NCBI RefSeq assembly: GCF_030408575.1
Contig: NZ_CP047047.1
Coordinates: forward strand, 1,165,991 to 1,229,990
DNA: 64,000 nucleotides
From: Corynebacterium auris
Lineage (GTDB): Bacteria; Actinomycetota; Actinomycetes; Mycobacteriales; Mycobacteriaceae
Reading direction: 5' to 3'
Shown: one piece after another, positions 24,959-34,461 of the stretch
Numbering within the stretch: position 1 is the first letter of the stretch
Layout: every line of letters begins with the position of its first letter
The notes under the pieces: model-generated
What the model was told of the DNA's origin: nothing
What the model saw: only the letters and a program-made list of their open reading frames with translations
Database searches by the model: none
Program-made: the position numbers and the translations under genes

Positions 24959-25888
24959 TTATCCTAGCGCCTCCACCCCTTTTTTAGCGCGCCGGACAAC
25001 GTCCTCGGCGAGTTCTGCGGGTTCTACCAGGCGCACCCGATCGGACTGGCTGAGGCAAAAGCGCACGAGCCATTCGGCACTGCCGTAAGGCATGGTGGCG
25101 CCCACCCACGCTTCGCCGCTGGTGGCGGGGTCGAGCTCGATCTCCCAGTAGTCCGCCAGCCAGGTCGCGTCGCTGCGGATGGAAAGTCTCGCCCGCGTCG
25201 CCCCGGCGAAGCCGAAGGGGTCCCCGGCCCTGGCCGGGGTGGCACCCTGCTCGGCGGCGCGCTGCGTGATGCGTGCGGTGCGGATCCTGTCCAGGCGGAA
25301 GGTCTTTTCCCGCCCGTCTTCGAGCGCGCGCAGGTAGGTCTGCCCGTTCTGGTGAAAGAGCTCGACCGGGGAGATGCTGCGCGCGCTCGTGGTGTCGGAG
25401 GTCGCCGAGTAGTAGCTCAGCTCCACCTTGACCCCGCGGGCGAGCGCGTCGGCCACAGTGGCGGCGACGGCCTCGCGCCCCTCGGTGGGGTGCTCCGCAT
25501 CCGCCACGCCGGCCCGGGCGACAGTGCGCAGCTTGGCCGCCGCCGAGGTGACCGCCGCGTGGTCGACAAGGCCCGGCATGGTCTCCAGGGACTCGAGGGT
25601 GAGCAGCAGCGCGTTAGCCTCCGTCGGCGTCAGGCGCAGGGGGGCGTTGAGGCCTTGGTCGTCGATAAGCGTAATGCCCGTCCAGGAGGCGACGAGATCG
25701 ATAAGCTCGCCCGGCCCGTTGCCCACGCCGGACAGGCTGAGCCGGGTCAGATCCGCCATGATCTCATCGTGGCTGCCGCCGAGGTCACGGGCAATCTCCA
25801 TGGGGCTCGCCCCCGGGTGCGTCCGCAGGTACGGGATGAGGTTGAGAGAGCGCACGAGGCCTTCGAGCTTTGCCGGGCTATCAGACAT
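24959..25888 (-). CDS. pafC: WYL-domain transcriptional regulator PafC
   Basis: 309 residues: N-terminal winged HTH ([23 protein letters not shown]), a WYL domain about residues 145-230 ([28 protein letters not shown] in two parts) and a C-terminal WCX extension. With PafB it forms a heterodimer that activates the LexA-independent DNA-damage response in mycobacteria. Its ATG overlaps the pafB stop by 8 bases. Located in the pupylation locus as in mycobacteria. Confidence 0.92.
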   Translation of the reverse strand: MSDSPAKLEGLVRSLNLIPYLRTHPGASPMEIARDLGGSHDEIMADLTRLSLSGVGNGPGELIDLVASWTGITLIDDQGLNAPLRLTPTEANALLLTLESLETMPGLVDHAAVTSAAAKLRTVARAGVADAEHPTEGREAVAATVADALARGVKVELSYYSATSDTTSARSISPVELFHQNGQTYLRALEDGREKTFRLDRIRTARITQRAAEQGATPARAGDPFGFAGATRARLSIRSDATWLADYWEIELDPATSGEAWVGATMPYGSAEWLVRFCLSQSDRVRLVEPAELAEDVVRRAKKGVEALG

Positions 25889-26795
25889 TGTTCGCCTCCA
25901 GAAGCTTCACGACGTCCTCCCGGACGTCCCCGGGTTCGATCCGCGTCACGTGCGGGGCGAGGCTGGCCAGGGTGCGCACAAGCCAGTCCCGCTCGACCCC
26001 GCGCAGCGTGATGGTGTCGCCGACTCGCTCGCCGCGCTGCGCCAGCTCCTCCCCCGCCACCCCGCTCAGGGTCACGCGCGCGTCCGCCACCGGTCCACGC
26101 AACGCCTCCTCCACGACCTCTTGGAGGGGCCGGTCAGCCGGGTGGTAGGGCCCGCCTGTTGCCCGGCGCACGTTGTGCACGCGCATGGCGCGGAAGGCGC
26201 GCACGGCGTCGCGGTCGGTGTCCCACCCCACAACGTAGGCGCGGTTATTCAGCGCCACGATGCCCCAGGGGTCCATGGTGCGCCGCTGGGCGGCGGCGGT
26301 CGGCGAGGGGGCGTAGTCGAAGCTCATGCGCTGCCTGTTGCGCACGCAAGCGGTGATGGCCTTGACGGTGTCGGCGTCGAGGCGCAGCACGTCGTTGTCC
26401 ACAGAGCTCAGCGGGGGGCTGTCGAAGGTTCGCGTTGCGCCCGAGGCAGCGAGCTTGGTCCACCCGGAGCGGGCGAAGGCGCCCAGGCTTCCGCCGCGGC
26501 CGAGGTCGCCCGCCAGGCCGAGGACGGTGGCTTCCTCGTCGGTGAACTCGATGGCGGGCAGCTCGTAGGTGTCTCGGACCACCCAGACCAGGCCGTTTTC
26601 CATCCGGGCGGGCACGCCGGCGCGGCGGAGTGTCTGCACATCGCGGGCGAGCTGGCGCTGGAAAGCGTCGCTGGTGCGCGGCTTGTAGCCGTTGACGTGG
26701 TTGTACACCCATTCGTAGTCGCGGGGGCGCTGCGCGCCGAGCAGGGCGAAGGTGAGGTTGGTCAACCGCTCGATGGCCTCCGTCTCGGCGCTCAC
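25881..26795 (-). CDS. pafB: WYL-domain transcriptional regulator PafB
   Basis: 304 residues: HTH at the N-terminus ([21 protein letters not shown]), WYL domain about residues 150-215 ([23 protein letters not shown] in part, then [19 protein letters not shown]) and WCX tail. Partner of PafC in the DNA-damage response. GTG start overlapping the pafA stop (GTGA), so pafA, pafB and pafC are translationally coupled. Confidence 0.92.
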   Translation of the reverse strand: MSAETEAIERLTNLTFALLGAQRPRDYEWVYNHVNGYKPRTSDAFQRQLARDVQTLRRAGVPARMENGLVWVVRDTYELPAIEFTDEEATVLGLAGDLGRGGSLGAFARSGWTKLAASGATRTFDSPPLSSVDNDVLRLDADTVKAITACVRNRQRMSFDYAPSPTAAAQRRTMDPWGIVALNNRAYVVGWDTDRDAVRAFRAMRVHNVRRATGGPYHPADRPLQEVVEEALRGPVADARVTLSGVAGEELAQRGERVGDTITLRGVERDWLVRTLASLAPHVTRIEPGDVREDVVKLLEANNV

Positions 26796-28174
26796 TGTGT
26801 TGCCCCGTTTTCTTCGACGTAGCGGATGAGCTCGGTGACACGCTCGTCGGTGGTCGCGAACGGGTCGAGCAACTCCACTGTGCGCGGCTCCGGTCGGTTG
26901 ACCTTCAGGTGCACCCAGTCAACGTTGTGCGCAACCCCGGCTTCTCGCGCCGCGCGCAGGAAGGCGCCGCGCAGGGTGGCGCGCGTGGTGGGCGGTGGGG
27001 TCGCTTCCGCCGCCGCGATCGCCCCGTCGGTGGTCCAACGGGCGGCCAGCCCCTTGCGCTCGAGGAGGTAGAACAGTCCGCGCTCGCGGCGGATGTCGTG
27101 GTAGGTCAGGTCAATCTGCGCGAGCTTGGGGTGGTCGAGGCCGCAGCCGAGGCGGTCTTGGAACCGCGCCAGGAGCTTGCGTTTGATCATCCAGTCCACC
27201 TCGGTGTCCACGCCCGAGTAATCTCCCGTCTCGAGGGCGGACAGCACTCGGCCCCACAGCGCGACCACGCGTTCCATCTCGTCGTTGTCACCGTCGCGGT
27301 GCTCGAGCCAGCGGGTCGCCGCCTCCCAGGTGGCGCGCTGCACTTCGAGGGCTGTGGTGGTGCCCCCGTTCTTCAGGCGCAGCTCGGTGCGCCCCGTCGG
27401 GTCCGCGGCGATCTCGCGGATGTGGGCGATCGGGTCGTCCAGCTCAAGGTCGGGCAGGTCGAAGCCCGCCTCGAGCATCTCGATGACAAGAAGCGTCGAG
27501 CCGATCTTGAGGGCGAAAGTGGTCTCCGACATGGTGGAGTCGCCCACGATGACGTGCATGCGGCGGAAGCGGTGCGAGTCCCCGTGCGGCTCGTCGCGGG
27601 TGTTGATGATGGGCCTGGTCCGCGTCGTCGCCGAGGATACCCCCTCCCATACCTGGTCGGCGCGCTGCGAAAGCAGAAAGCGCCCGTTTTTGATCACGCC
27701 CGCCCCGCTGGTGAGCTGGCGGGTGATGAGAAAGGGCAACAGCTGGCGGGAGAAGCTCTTGAGTACCAGCTCCCGGCTGACCAGGTAGTTTTCGTGGGCG
27801 CCGTAGGAGTTTCCGCGCGAGTCCACGTTGTTTTTGAACAGGTAGACCTCTCCCCCGATCCCGTCCGCCGCAAGCGCCTTCTCCGCCTGCCGCGAGAGGC
27901 GATCGAAGGTGAGTTCGCCCGCCTTGTCGTGGTTGAGCAGCTGCGTCACGCTGTCGCACTCCGCGGTGGCGTACTCGGGGTGGGCGCCGACGTCGAGGTA
28001 GAGCCGGGCCCCGTTGTCGGTGAAGATGTTTGAGCTGCGGTGCGCGGCCACCACGGGTCGAAACAGGTAGCGCGCCACCTCCTCCGGGCTGAGCACCTGC
28101 TGACCGTCGCGGAAGGCGGTGACCCCGAACTCGGTTTCCACGCCCATGATGCGGCGCGTGTACACGGTGGCCAA
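26792..28174 (-). CDS. pafA: Pup--protein ligase PafA
   Basis: 460 residues. PafA joins the C-terminal glutamate of Pup to lysines on target proteins using ATP, through a gamma-glutamyl phosphate. Family marks: [15 protein letters not shown] (Mg/ATP site glutamates), [19 protein letters not shown] (catalytic aspartate region), [17 protein letters not shown] and [22 protein letters not shown]. The start is a TTG 3 bases after the pup stop; a GTG three codons later is an alternative. With no prcBA in between, pup and pafA are directly adjacent. Confidence 0.95.
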   Translation of the reverse strand: MATVYTRRIMGVETEFGVTAFRDGQQVLSPEEVARYLFRPVVAAHRSSNIFTDNGARLYLDVGAHPEYATAECDSVTQLLNHDKAGELTFDRLSRQAEKALAADGIGGEVYLFKNNVDSRGNSYGAHENYLVSRELVLKSFSRQLLPFLITRQLTSGAGVIKNGRFLLSQRADQVWEGVSSATTRTRPIINTRDEPHGDSHRFRRMHVIVGDSTMSETTFALKIGSTLLVIEMLEAGFDLPDLELDDPIAHIREIAADPTGRTELRLKNGGTTTALEVQRATWEAATRWLEHRDGDNDEMERVVALWGRVLSALETGDYSGVDTEVDWMIKRKLLARFQDRLGCGLDHPKLAQIDLTYHDIRRERGLFYLLERKGLAARWTTDGAIAAAEATPPPTTRATLRGAFLRAAREAGVAHNVDWVHLKVNRPEPRTVELLDPFATTDERVTELIRYVEENGATQ

Positions 28175-28177
28175 GCG

Positions 28178-28360
28178 CTACTCGCCGCCCTTTTGCACGT
28201 AGGAGCGGACGAACTCCTCTGTGTTGGAATCGAGGAGCGAATCGATCTCGTCGAGCAGATCGTCCGTGCCCGAGGTGTTGATCTGCGCCTGGGTGGCCTC
28301 GAACTCCTCCCCGGAGTCGCCGTCGCCCGCGTTTCCGTGCATCTGCTGCTGTTGTGCCAT
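28178..28360 (-). CDS. pup: prokaryotic ubiquitin-like protein Pup, GGE terminus
   Basis: 60 residues, intrinsically disordered N-terminus rich in Gln/Asp, then the PafA/ARC-binding helical region [21 protein letters not shown] and the terminus KGGE. Because it ends in Glu rather than Gln, it can be ligated without prior deamidation by Dop, as known for corynebacterial Pup. The -10 hexamer TAGGCT starts at the stop codon of dop, 6 bases before the ATG, so the message is probably leaderless. Confidence 0.97.
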   Translation of the reverse strand: MAQQQQMHGNAGDGDSGEEFEATQAQINTSGTDDLLDEIDSLLDSNTEEFVRSYVQKGGE

Positions 28361-28366
28361 GTCTCA

Positions 28367-28372
28367 AGCCTA
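28367..28372 (-). promoter_or_regulatory. -10 hexamer of pup starting at the dop stop codon
   Basis: TAGGCT on the minus strand; TAG is the dop stop. It lies 6 bases before the pup ATG, so the predicted transcript begins at the start codon. Confidence 0.5.
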
Positions 28373-29875
28373 ACCGAGGGCGGCGAGCAATTCGTCGACT
28401 GTACCGGCGGACTCGACAACCGCCCCGACCTCGGCGCGCGTGAATCCGTTCACGGCGTCGATCTGCACCTTTCGCGGTCCCGCCGGGGTGGAAAAGAGCA
28501 CGGCCTGCCAGTTGGAGGCGAGGATGTCCTCGCCGAACTTCCGGCTGACCGCGCCGCGGAACCAGGCGCGCGAGTCCGTCGGGGCGTTGAGCGCGGCGGA
28601 CTCGACTTCTTCTCGCGCCACGAGCGTCTTCATCCGCCCCTTGCGCACCAGCGCGTGGTAGAGCGAGGTGGCCGGGTCGATATCCGCGTACTGCAGGTCT
28701 ACCGCCTTCAGCTTCGCCTCTCCGATCCCGACCCCGCGCGCGGTGAAGCCTTTGACCAGCGCGTATTTCGCCGTCCAGTCCAGCCTGTCGGCCGTCGATA
28801 GCGGGTCGCGCTCAAGGTCGTCGAGAAGCTCGCCCCATAGCGCGAGCACGCGCTTATCGACGTCCCCCGCGCCGTCGCACCGGGACAGGTACTCGCGCTG
28901 GATCTCGATGGCGGTGAGGGGCTCGGCGTACGTGCGCTCGAGCTTGTGGGTGCAGGTGGGGTCGTGCGAGACGCGCTTGATCTCGGCGACCGCGTCGCAC
29001 AGCGCCAGGTCGCGGAAGTCCACGCCTTGCTCGATGGCGTCGAGCACCAGCTTGGTGGTGCCCAGCTTGAGCAGATTCGCGTACTGGCTCATGTTCGCGT
29101 CGCCCACGATGACGTGGAGGCGGCGGAACTCGCGCTCGTCTGCGTGCGGCTCGTCGCGCGTGTTGACGATGCCGCGGTTGAGCGTGGTCTCCAGGCTGAC
29201 CTCCTGCTCGATATAGTCGGCGCGCTGCGAGATCTGGAAGCCCTCGCGCTCCCCCTCCGCGCCGATCCCCACCCGGCCCGCGCCGACGAGCACCTGGCGG
29301 GTGACAAAGAAGGGGATGAGCGCCTGGGCGAGCGTGGGAAAGTCCGTGTGGCGCGAGTACTGGTAGTTCTCGTGGCTGCCGTAGGAGGCTCCCTTACCGT
29401 CGACGTTGTTTTTGTAGAACTTCAGCGGCGGGCACGGCTCTTTGTCCTTGAGCACGCTGACCCCCTGTTCGTAGAGGCTGGAAATGTCCGCGGCGGCGGT
29501 GTTGAGCACGACATCGCCGGCGGCGTCGTAGACCATCGCGTCCCACGCGTTCGAGACCTCCGGACTGGAGTACTCCGGGTGGGCGTGGTCGACGTAGAAA
29601 CGTGCCCCGTTGGAGGTGACCACGTTGGCAACACCGATCGCGTTCGCGTCGACGACAGGCGCGGTGTGGTAGCGCTTCAGGTCAAAGCCGCGGGCGTCTT
29701 TCAGCGGGTGCTCGTCCTCATAATCCCAGCGCGCCCGCGCCCCGGTGTGCATCGCGGCGTAGGACACCACAGCGTGCGTGGACGTCACGATCGGGCTCAG
29801 GCTCGGATCGGATGGGCAGGTGATGCCGTACTCGGTTTCAGTCCCCATGTACCGGGGTCGGTTCGTTGCGCTCAC
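28370..29875 (-). CDS. dop: depupylase/Pup deamidase Dop
   Basis: 501 residues, homologous to PafA but with the Dop-specific loop (about residues 38-85). It cleaves Pup from conjugates. Marks: RYMGTETEYGITCPSDPSLSP, RFYVDHAHPEYSSPEVSNA (catalytic aspartate region), NNVDGKGASYGSHENYQYSRHT in parts, NTRDEPHADEREFRRLHVIVGDAN. Since Pup here ends in Glu, only the depupylation role is needed. The GTG start follows TAACCT by 6 bases, so the message is probably leaderless. Confidence 0.95.
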   Translation of the reverse strand: MSATNRPRYMGTETEYGITCPSDPSLSPIVTSTHAVVSYAAMHTGARARWDYEDEHPLKDARGFDLKRYHTAPVVDANAIGVANVVTSNGARFYVDHAHPEYSSPEVSNAWDAMVYDAAGDVVLNTAAADISSLYEQGVSVLKDKEPCPPLKFYKNNVDGKGASYGSHENYQYSRHTDFPTLAQALIPFFVTRQVLVGAGRVGIGAEGEREGFQISQRADYIEQEVSLETTLNRGIVNTRDEPHADEREFRRLHVIVGDANMSQYANLLKLGTTKLVLDAIEQGVDFRDLALCDAVAEIKRVSHDPTCTHKLERTYAEPLTAIEIQREYLSRCDGAGDVDKRVLALWGELLDDLERDPLSTADRLDWTAKYALVKGFTARGVGIGEAKLKAVDLQYADIDPATSLYHALVRKGRMKTLVAREEVESAALNAPTDSRAWFRGAVSRKFGEDILASNWQAVLFSTPAGPRKVQIDAVNGFTRAEVGAVVESAGTVDELLAALG

Positions 29876-29881
29876 CCGGCC

Positions 29882-29887
29882 AGGTTA
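29882..29887 (-). promoter_or_regulatory. -10 hexamer of dop (leaderless)
   Basis: TAACCT on the minus strand, 6 bases before the GTG start; no ribosome-binding site lies between. Confidence 0.5.
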
Positions 29888-30182
29888 CTGCACACCGGCG
29901 AGCCACATTATTTCCTTAAAATTCCTCGCGGTTGGTTGAGGTTCAGCTATTCTCTGTCTCACTGCCGCCACGCGCCTCACAGCGCCCCCTGGTGCGCCGC
30001 ATCCGAATACCCCTGGAAGGAACATCGCCTCGTGAACCGGCCCGCTTGTGTCTTTGTAGCCCCCCCTTCTGCGCACGTGACGTTTTAACGCTGGACAGAC
30101 AGCGGATGATGACGGAAGTGGGCAGCCAGGGCGTCCGGATCCACGGCGCGTGCCGCTAGGAAGAACGGAGAAGACACTCGCA
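29888..30182 (+). other. intergenic leader upstream of the ABC genes
   Basis: About 300 bases between dop and the ABC gene. It holds a likely plus-strand -10 hexamer TATTCT (29948-29953), then a leader of about 220 nt containing an 18-codon open frame (30032-30088). I see no known riboswitch and no strong terminator hairpin. The base composition is visibly less GC-rich around 29900-29960 than in the flanking genes. Confidence 0.5.
30032..30088 (+). CDS. possible 18-residue leader peptide
   Basis: A GTG-started frame encoding 18 residues with one cysteine at position 6 (NRPACVFVAPP in the middle) and a TAA stop, preceded by GGAAGG about 11 bases upstream. It sits in the leader of the ABC transporter genes. 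It could be a regulatory leader peptide or chance; there is no comparative support. Confidence 0.25.
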   Translation: MNRPACVFVAPPSAHVTF

Positions 30183-30944
30183 ATGATCTGCACACGTTCC
30201 CTGTCCAAGACGTACCGGACGCGTAAGGGCTCCACGGATGCGCTGAAAGATGTCTCTGTTGCTATCCCGCCTGGGGTGACCGCACTCATCGGTTCGAATG
30301 GCAGCGGCAAGTCCACGCTAATGCGCCTCCTGTGCACACTCGAGGAACCATCGCGCGGAAGTTTTACTGTCGCGGGGGACGTGATTGCGGGCAGGGCCCG
30401 CACCAGCTACAGGCAGCGGATCGGGTACGTCCCGCAGGACGTGCACTTCGTGTCCACCATGACCTGCAAGGATGCTCTCTCCTACGCGGGCTGGGTTGCG
30501 GGCCTCAACCGTCCCCGCTACCTGGCGCGCGTACCCGAGGTGCTCTCCCTCGTTGAGCTTTCCGGCACCGAAAACGCGCGCGTCGGAGCGCTGTCGGGAG
30601 GGCAAACCCGGCGAATTGGCATTGCGGCTGCTCTCATGCACTCGCCCGACATTCTCTTCTTTGACGAACCCACCGCTGGACTTGACCCGCACGCCCGGAT
30701 CGAGGTGCGCCGAATCGTTGAGCGGCTAGGCACGGAAGCTACCGTTGTGCTGTCCACGCATCTGTCGGACGACATTGAGTCGCTATCGCAACACGTTATA
30801 GCGCTGCACGCGGGGCGCGTCGCGTTCGAGGGCACGTGGGATGAGCTAAAGTCCGCTGCCCGGCAGGAGATGGAGGGATTGACCACGGACGATCTGGAAA
30901 GCGCCCTCGCCTTCATCGCGGGTACCGCGCAGAGGAGGGGCTGA
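30183..30944 (+). CDS. ABC transporter ATP-binding protein
   Basis: 253 residues. Walker A GSNGSGKST (37-45), Q-loop YVPQDVHFVS (83-92), signature LSGGQ (137-141), Walker B ILFFDEPTAGLD (157-168) and switch histidine H193. It is of the CcmA/exporter class that pairs with multi-span permeases, as in antibiotic or bacteriocin export and resistance. The next two genes encode the likely membrane partners. The ATG at 30183 aligns best with the domain start; an in-frame GTG 33 bases upstream has no ribosome-binding site. Confidence 0.88.
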   Translation: MICTRSLSKTYRTRKGSTDALKDVSVAIPPGVTALIGSNGSGKSTLMRLLCTLEEPSRGSFTVAGDVIAGRARTSYRQRIGYVPQDVHFVSTMTCKDALSYAGWVAGLNRPRYLARVPEVLSLVELSGTENARVGALSGGQTRRIGIAAALMHSPDILFFDEPTAGLDPHARIEVRRIVERLGTEATVVLSTHLSDDIESLSQHVIALHAGRVAFEGTWDELKSAARQEMEGLTTDDLESALAFIAGTAQRRG

Positions 30945-30948
30945 GCCC

Positions 30949-32259
30949 ATGATCGCCCGCAAATTCGGCTCCCCCGCCCTGCCGGTGCTGGGGATTATCC
31001 TGCTTGTTGCCAGCGTCGGAATATCACTCTTGTTTGCCGCCAGGGAGCTTCAATTCGTTTACGTGAGAACGCCAGATGTCGGCTACGGCCTGCGATTGGC
31101 CACCAGTTATCTGTCCTTCGGCGTCGGTATTGTCACAGCGTTCAACGTCGCCGCGTTGAGCGCCCCGCGGGTGTACTCAGCGACTTCGCTGGGCCGGTAC
31201 CCGCTCGCCCGCCAGGTGGCGCTGCTTAGTCTCACGCCTGCCGCCGTGGCCGCGGCAGGCGTGCTGATCGGCTTTCTTCCCGTCGTGGCCCTTGCCGCCG
31301 CCCGTGGCCGGGCGATGTCTGGCGGTGTGTTGCTCAACCTCCTCGCCTGCCTCGCCTTTCTGGCGATCATCGCCGCGCTTACTGCCCTTATCGGGCTCTC
31401 CTTGCGCCGACTGCACCCCGTCATCTCCGCCCTCGTTGCTCTCCTGGTGACGTATTTCGTTGTGGCGTTTGCGGCGAACAGTTCGGCGACCTGGGCTGTC
31501 GCTGCCATCTCTCTCGACGCCATCAATCGGACGGACGTGGTGGAGCCCCGCAACTCCTCCGTAGCAGTGCTGGTGAGCGGGGTCGTCGCGCTCGTCGGTG
31601 TGGTCCTGGTGGCCGTGGTCGCCAGGGTGCGAAGGGGCGAGGGGCTGGTGGGCGCGGCGGCGGTGCTCGCGATCGCTGGGGTGGCCGTCGGCGGGCAGGC
31701 GCTCGCCGGCCCCGTGGTAGTGCTGGACCGCGACGCGTGCGCTACCACCCCCGGCGGCACGGAGGTCTGCGTCGACGCCTCCGACGCACCCGGCTTGCAG
31801 CGAATGGTGGGCGATGTGGCGGCCGTGGAGGAGTTTCTCCCCGCCGAAAACCAGCCCCCCGCCCTGGCGGATGTCTCTTCGTACCGGATTAAGACCGCGC
31901 ACCCGGGTTACCGATATTTCCTAGTCAGGGGGTCGGAGCGGCGTCTGGATATCGGGGAGTTTCTACTTGCCGAGCTTGGGTTGAGTTCGTGCACCGATCC
32001 GACGGCGGAAGGTGCGTTCGTCATTGACAGGGTGGGCGTGTACATCGTCAATAAGACGGGCGCCTATTCCAAAAATGTCGAGGAAAACGGGGCGTTTTAC
32101 CAGGCCTACTCGGACGCCGGCTCGGCTCTCGCCGCCCCGGTGGATGAGCTGTCGATGCTTCCCGAGGGCGTTGCCGACCGACTCATCCACAACAACTGGG
32201 ACGCCATCACGTCCTGCCAGGGAAACATCGACATGGTTCGCGCGCCGGCGGCGCGGTAG
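30949..32259 (+). CDS. ABC permease-like membrane protein with external cysteine domain
   Basis: 436 residues. About seven transmembrane helices fill residues 10-255, followed by a soluble domain of about 180 residues that should face outside. That domain has four cysteines (CATTPGGTEVC, SSC and TSC contexts) that could form disulfides. I do not recognise the soluble domain. AGGAGG precedes the ATG by 10 bases, and the gene begins 4 bases after the ATPase stop, so they are one operon. Probably the permease of an exporter; the substrate is unknown. Confidence 0.7.
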   Translation: MIARKFGSPALPVLGIILLVASVGISLLFAARELQFVYVRTPDVGYGLRLATSYLSFGVGIVTAFNVAALSAPRVYSATSLGRYPLARQVALLSLTPAAVAAAGVLIGFLPVVALAAARGRAMSGGVLLNLLACLAFLAIIAALTALIGLSLRRLHPVISALVALLVTYFVVAFAANSSATWAVAAISLDAINRTDVVEPRNSSVAVLVSGVVALVGVVLVAVVARVRRGEGLVGAAAVLAIAGVAVGGQALAGPVVVLDRDACATTPGGTEVCVDASDAPGLQRMVGDVAAVEEFLPAENQPPALADVSSYRIKTAHPGYRYFLVRGSERRLDIGEFLLAELGLSSCTDPTAEGAFVIDRVGVYIVNKTGAYSKNVEENGAFYQAYSDAGSALAAPVDELSMLPEGVADRLIHNNWDAITSCQGNIDMVRAPAAR

Positions 32260-32272
32260 GCGGGGACACGTC

Positions 32273-32929
32273 ATGCCGATTCGCAGTGTGCTGCGGTCCA
32301 TGCCGTGGGTCACGCTCCTGGTGCTCCTCGGCACCTGCATGCTCGGGGTGCGAGCCCTGCGCGTGATCAGCTTCCACGTTGGCCGCGACCCTTTCGATCC
32401 CTTCGTGGTGACGGCGCCGGAGATCGCCTCGCTGATTTTCGCCGTGTGCGCGGCGGCGTTGGCCGCGCCCACGATGCCGGAGGTTGACCTGCGGCGGCCA
32501 CGCAGCCAGTGGCTGGCCGTAGCCCGCCACGCGGGCGCCGCTCTTTGCGTCGTCGCCGTGGCCAGCTTCGCTGATCACCAGGTCAAGGCCGGGTTTGTCG
32601 TGCTAGCCGAGACAACTCAGGGCGGAGTTCCGGAAAGCGAGCTCATCATCAACAACAGCCTGCTCCTCTTCGCCATCGCGGGCCTCGCCATTACAGCCCT
32701 CGGGAAACTGCGGGGAGTTGTGGTGTCCCTGGCTGTGTGGCTGGCGGCGAACTCGGCCTTGCTGTTCTTCTCCGGGTTTACTCCGTGGCCTTTCGCGGTG
32801 CTCGCCGAAGCCGGGCCCTGGTTCTCCTGGCCGCACGTGGCCGCGACCCTGCTCGTGCTCGCGGCGGATGCCGCCGTCCAGCACCGCACCGCCGGCGCCA
32901 GCGGGCGGGCGCTGCGCGCCGACCGCTAG
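32273..32929 (+). CDS. multi-span membrane protein of the ABC operon
   Basis: 218 residues with about six hydrophobic segments (for example WVTLLVLLGTCMLGVRAL, IASLIFAVCAAALAA, LLLFAIAGLAITALG, VVVSLAVWLAANSALLFFSG). No conserved motif is recognised. It follows the permease by 13 bases and probably is a second membrane subunit. Its stop codon and that of the convergent pdxT share the same CTAG. Confidence 0.65.
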   Translation: MPIRSVLRSMPWVTLLVLLGTCMLGVRALRVISFHVGRDPFDPFVVTAPEIASLIFAVCAAALAAPTMPEVDLRRPRSQWLAVARHAGAALCVVAVASFADHQVKAGFVVLAETTQGGVPESELIINNSLLLFAIAGLAITALGKLRGVVVSLAVWLAANSALLFFSGFTPWPFAVLAEAGPWFSWPHVAATLLVLAADAAVQHRTAGASGRALRADR

Positions 32930-33507
32930 CCACGGGCCGAGACTGCCTCCAGGAACCTCTCGTGGATGGTGGTGTCGCCGGTCAGCTCCGGGTGGAAGCT
33001 GACCGCGATCGCCGTGTCCGTCTCCACTCCGACGATCGCCTCGCCGCGCCGGGCTATCACCCGCGCCGCCCCGCGGGCGTCCAGCACCTCCGGCGCCCGA
33101 ATGAACGCGGCGCTCACCTCGCCGTAGGACGTCGCGAGCTTCTCGACGTCACTAGCGATCTGTCGGCCGAAGGAATTGCGTCGCACCGTCATATCGATGA
33201 CCCCGAGGCTTCCCTGCCCCGGCGCGGGATCAACGATCTCGCTGGCAAGCGTGATGAGCCCGGCGCACGTGCCGAGCACCGGCAGCCCCCGGGCAAGCGC
33301 CTCGCGCAACGGATCGAACAGGCCGAAGATGCGCAGCAGCCGGTCGATGGTAGAGGACTCTCCGCCGGGGATGACAACGCCGCCGATACCCGCCAGGTCC
33401 TTCGGCGCGCGGACCGCGGTGACGGCGGCGCCCAGGGAGGCGAGCATGTCCACGTGCTCGCGCACCCCGCCCTGCAGCGCGAGGACGCCGACGGCGGGGG
33501 CTACCAC
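32926..33507 (-). CDS. pdxT: pyridoxal 5'-phosphate synthase glutaminase subunit PdxT
   Basis: 193 residues. PdxT releases ammonia from glutamine and passes it to PdxS for making PLP in the cytoplasm. Motifs: [12 protein letters not shown] near the N-terminus, GGESSTI, the nucleophile cysteine in LGTCAGLI, and the His-Glu pair in SFHPELTGD. The GTG start at 33507 overlaps the pdxS stop, so the two are translationally coupled, fitting a stoichiometric complex. Confidence 0.95.
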   Translation of the reverse strand: MVAPAVGVLALQGGVREHVDMLASLGAAVTAVRAPKDLAGIGGVVIPGGESSTIDRLLRIFGLFDPLREALARGLPVLGTCAGLITLASEIVDPAPGQGSLGVIDMTVRRNSFGRQIASDVEKLATSYGEVSAAFIRAPEVLDARGAARVIARRGEAIVGVETDTAIAVSFHPELTGDTTIHERFLEAVSARG

Positions 33508-34391
33508 CCGCGTTCCGCCAGGCGGTGCGGGGCGGGCAGGTCGGCGACGTTGATGCCTACCATCGCCTCGCCAAGGCCGCGGGAGGCCTCGGTAACCACT
33601 TCGATGTCCTCCCACGCGGCGGTGGCCTTGACAATCGCGGCGGCGCGCGCGGCCGGGTCGCCCGACTTGAAGATGCCCGAGCCGACAAAGACGCCGTCCG
33701 CGCCGAGCTGCATCATCAGGGCGGCGTCCGCCGGGGTGGCCACGCCGCCGGCGGTGAACAGCACCACCGGCAGCTCGCCGTGCTCGGCGACGTAGCGCAC
33801 CAGCTCGTAGGGCGCCTGCAGCTCCTTGGCGGCGACGTAGAGCTCGTCGCGGTTGGAGTTCCACAGCCCCTGGAGGCGGGCGATCTCCGCGGTGATGGTA
33901 CGGATGTGCTTCGTGGCCTCGGAGACGTCGCCCGTTCCGGCCTCGCCCTTGGAGCGGATCATCGCCGCGCCTTCGTTGATCCGGCGCAACGCCTCGCCGA
34001 GGTTCGTCGCACCGCAGACGAAGGGGACGCGGAAGTCGCGCTTGTCGATGTGGTTGACGTAGTCCGCCGGGCTGAGCACCTCGGACTCGTCAATGTAGTC
34101 CACCCCGAGGTGCTCGAGGATGCGCGCCTCGACGCTGTGGCCGATGCGCGCCTTGGCCATGACGGGGATGTCGACGGCCTCGATGATGCCCTCGATGAGG
34201 TCCGGGTCAGACATGCGGGCCACGCCGCCCTGGGCGCGGATGTCGGCGGGCACTCGCTCCAGCGCCATGACCGCGACTGCGCCGGCGTCCTCGGCGATGC
34301 GCGCCTGCTCGGGGGTGACCACGTCCATGATGACTCCGCCCTTGAGCATCTGGGCGAGGCCGGACTTGACGGTGAAAGTGTTTTCAGACAT
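33501..34391 (-). CDS. pdxS: pyridoxal 5'-phosphate synthase subunit PdxS
   Basis: 296 residues. PdxS condenses ribose 5-phosphate, glyceraldehyde 3-phosphate and ammonia to PLP. Visible: [14 protein letters not shown] and [17 protein letters not shown] around the catalytic lysines, [25 protein letters not shown] in parts, and [15 protein letters not shown]. The ATG at 34391 is chosen over an upstream in-frame codon because AGGATGG is well placed for it. Divergent from pdxR, its probable activator. Confidence 0.96.
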   Translation of the reverse strand: MSENTFTVKSGLAQMLKGGVIMDVVTPEQARIAEDAGAVAVMALERVPADIRAQGGVARMSDPDLIEGIIEAVDIPVMAKARIGHSVEARILEHLGVDYIDESEVLSPADYVNHIDKRDFRVPFVCGATNLGEALRRINEGAAMIRSKGEAGTGDVSEATKHIRTITAEIARLQGLWNSNRDELYVAAKELQAPYELVRYVAEHGELPVVLFTAGGVATPADAALMMQLGADGVFVGSGIFKSGDPAARAAAIVKATAAWEDIEVVTEASRGLGEAMVGINVADLPAPHRLAERGW

Positions 34392-34410
34392 GTCCACCAT
34401 CCTGCCCGCC

Positions 34411-34461
34411 AAACTGGTAGATTGCTAGGGCCAGTAACAAATGATTATTTTGGACCAGTTG
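34411..34461. promoter_or_regulatory. pdxS/pdxR divergent control region with ACTGG repeats
   Basis: Three copies of ACTGG lie here: AAACTGG (34411-34417, plus), TTACTGG (34437 to 34431, minus) and AACTGG (34460 to 34455, minus). The first two form an inverted repeat with a 13-base gap. TATTTT (34446-34451) lies 9 bases before the pdxR GTG and is its likely -10. In C. glutamicum PdxR binds this intergenic region, so these are candidate operators. Confidence 0.45.

Noticed and set aside
26792..28360. Proteasome genes prcB/prcA in the Pup cluster
   Set aside because: Only 3 bases separate pup and pafA, and no proteasome-like protein is encoded anywhere in the window.
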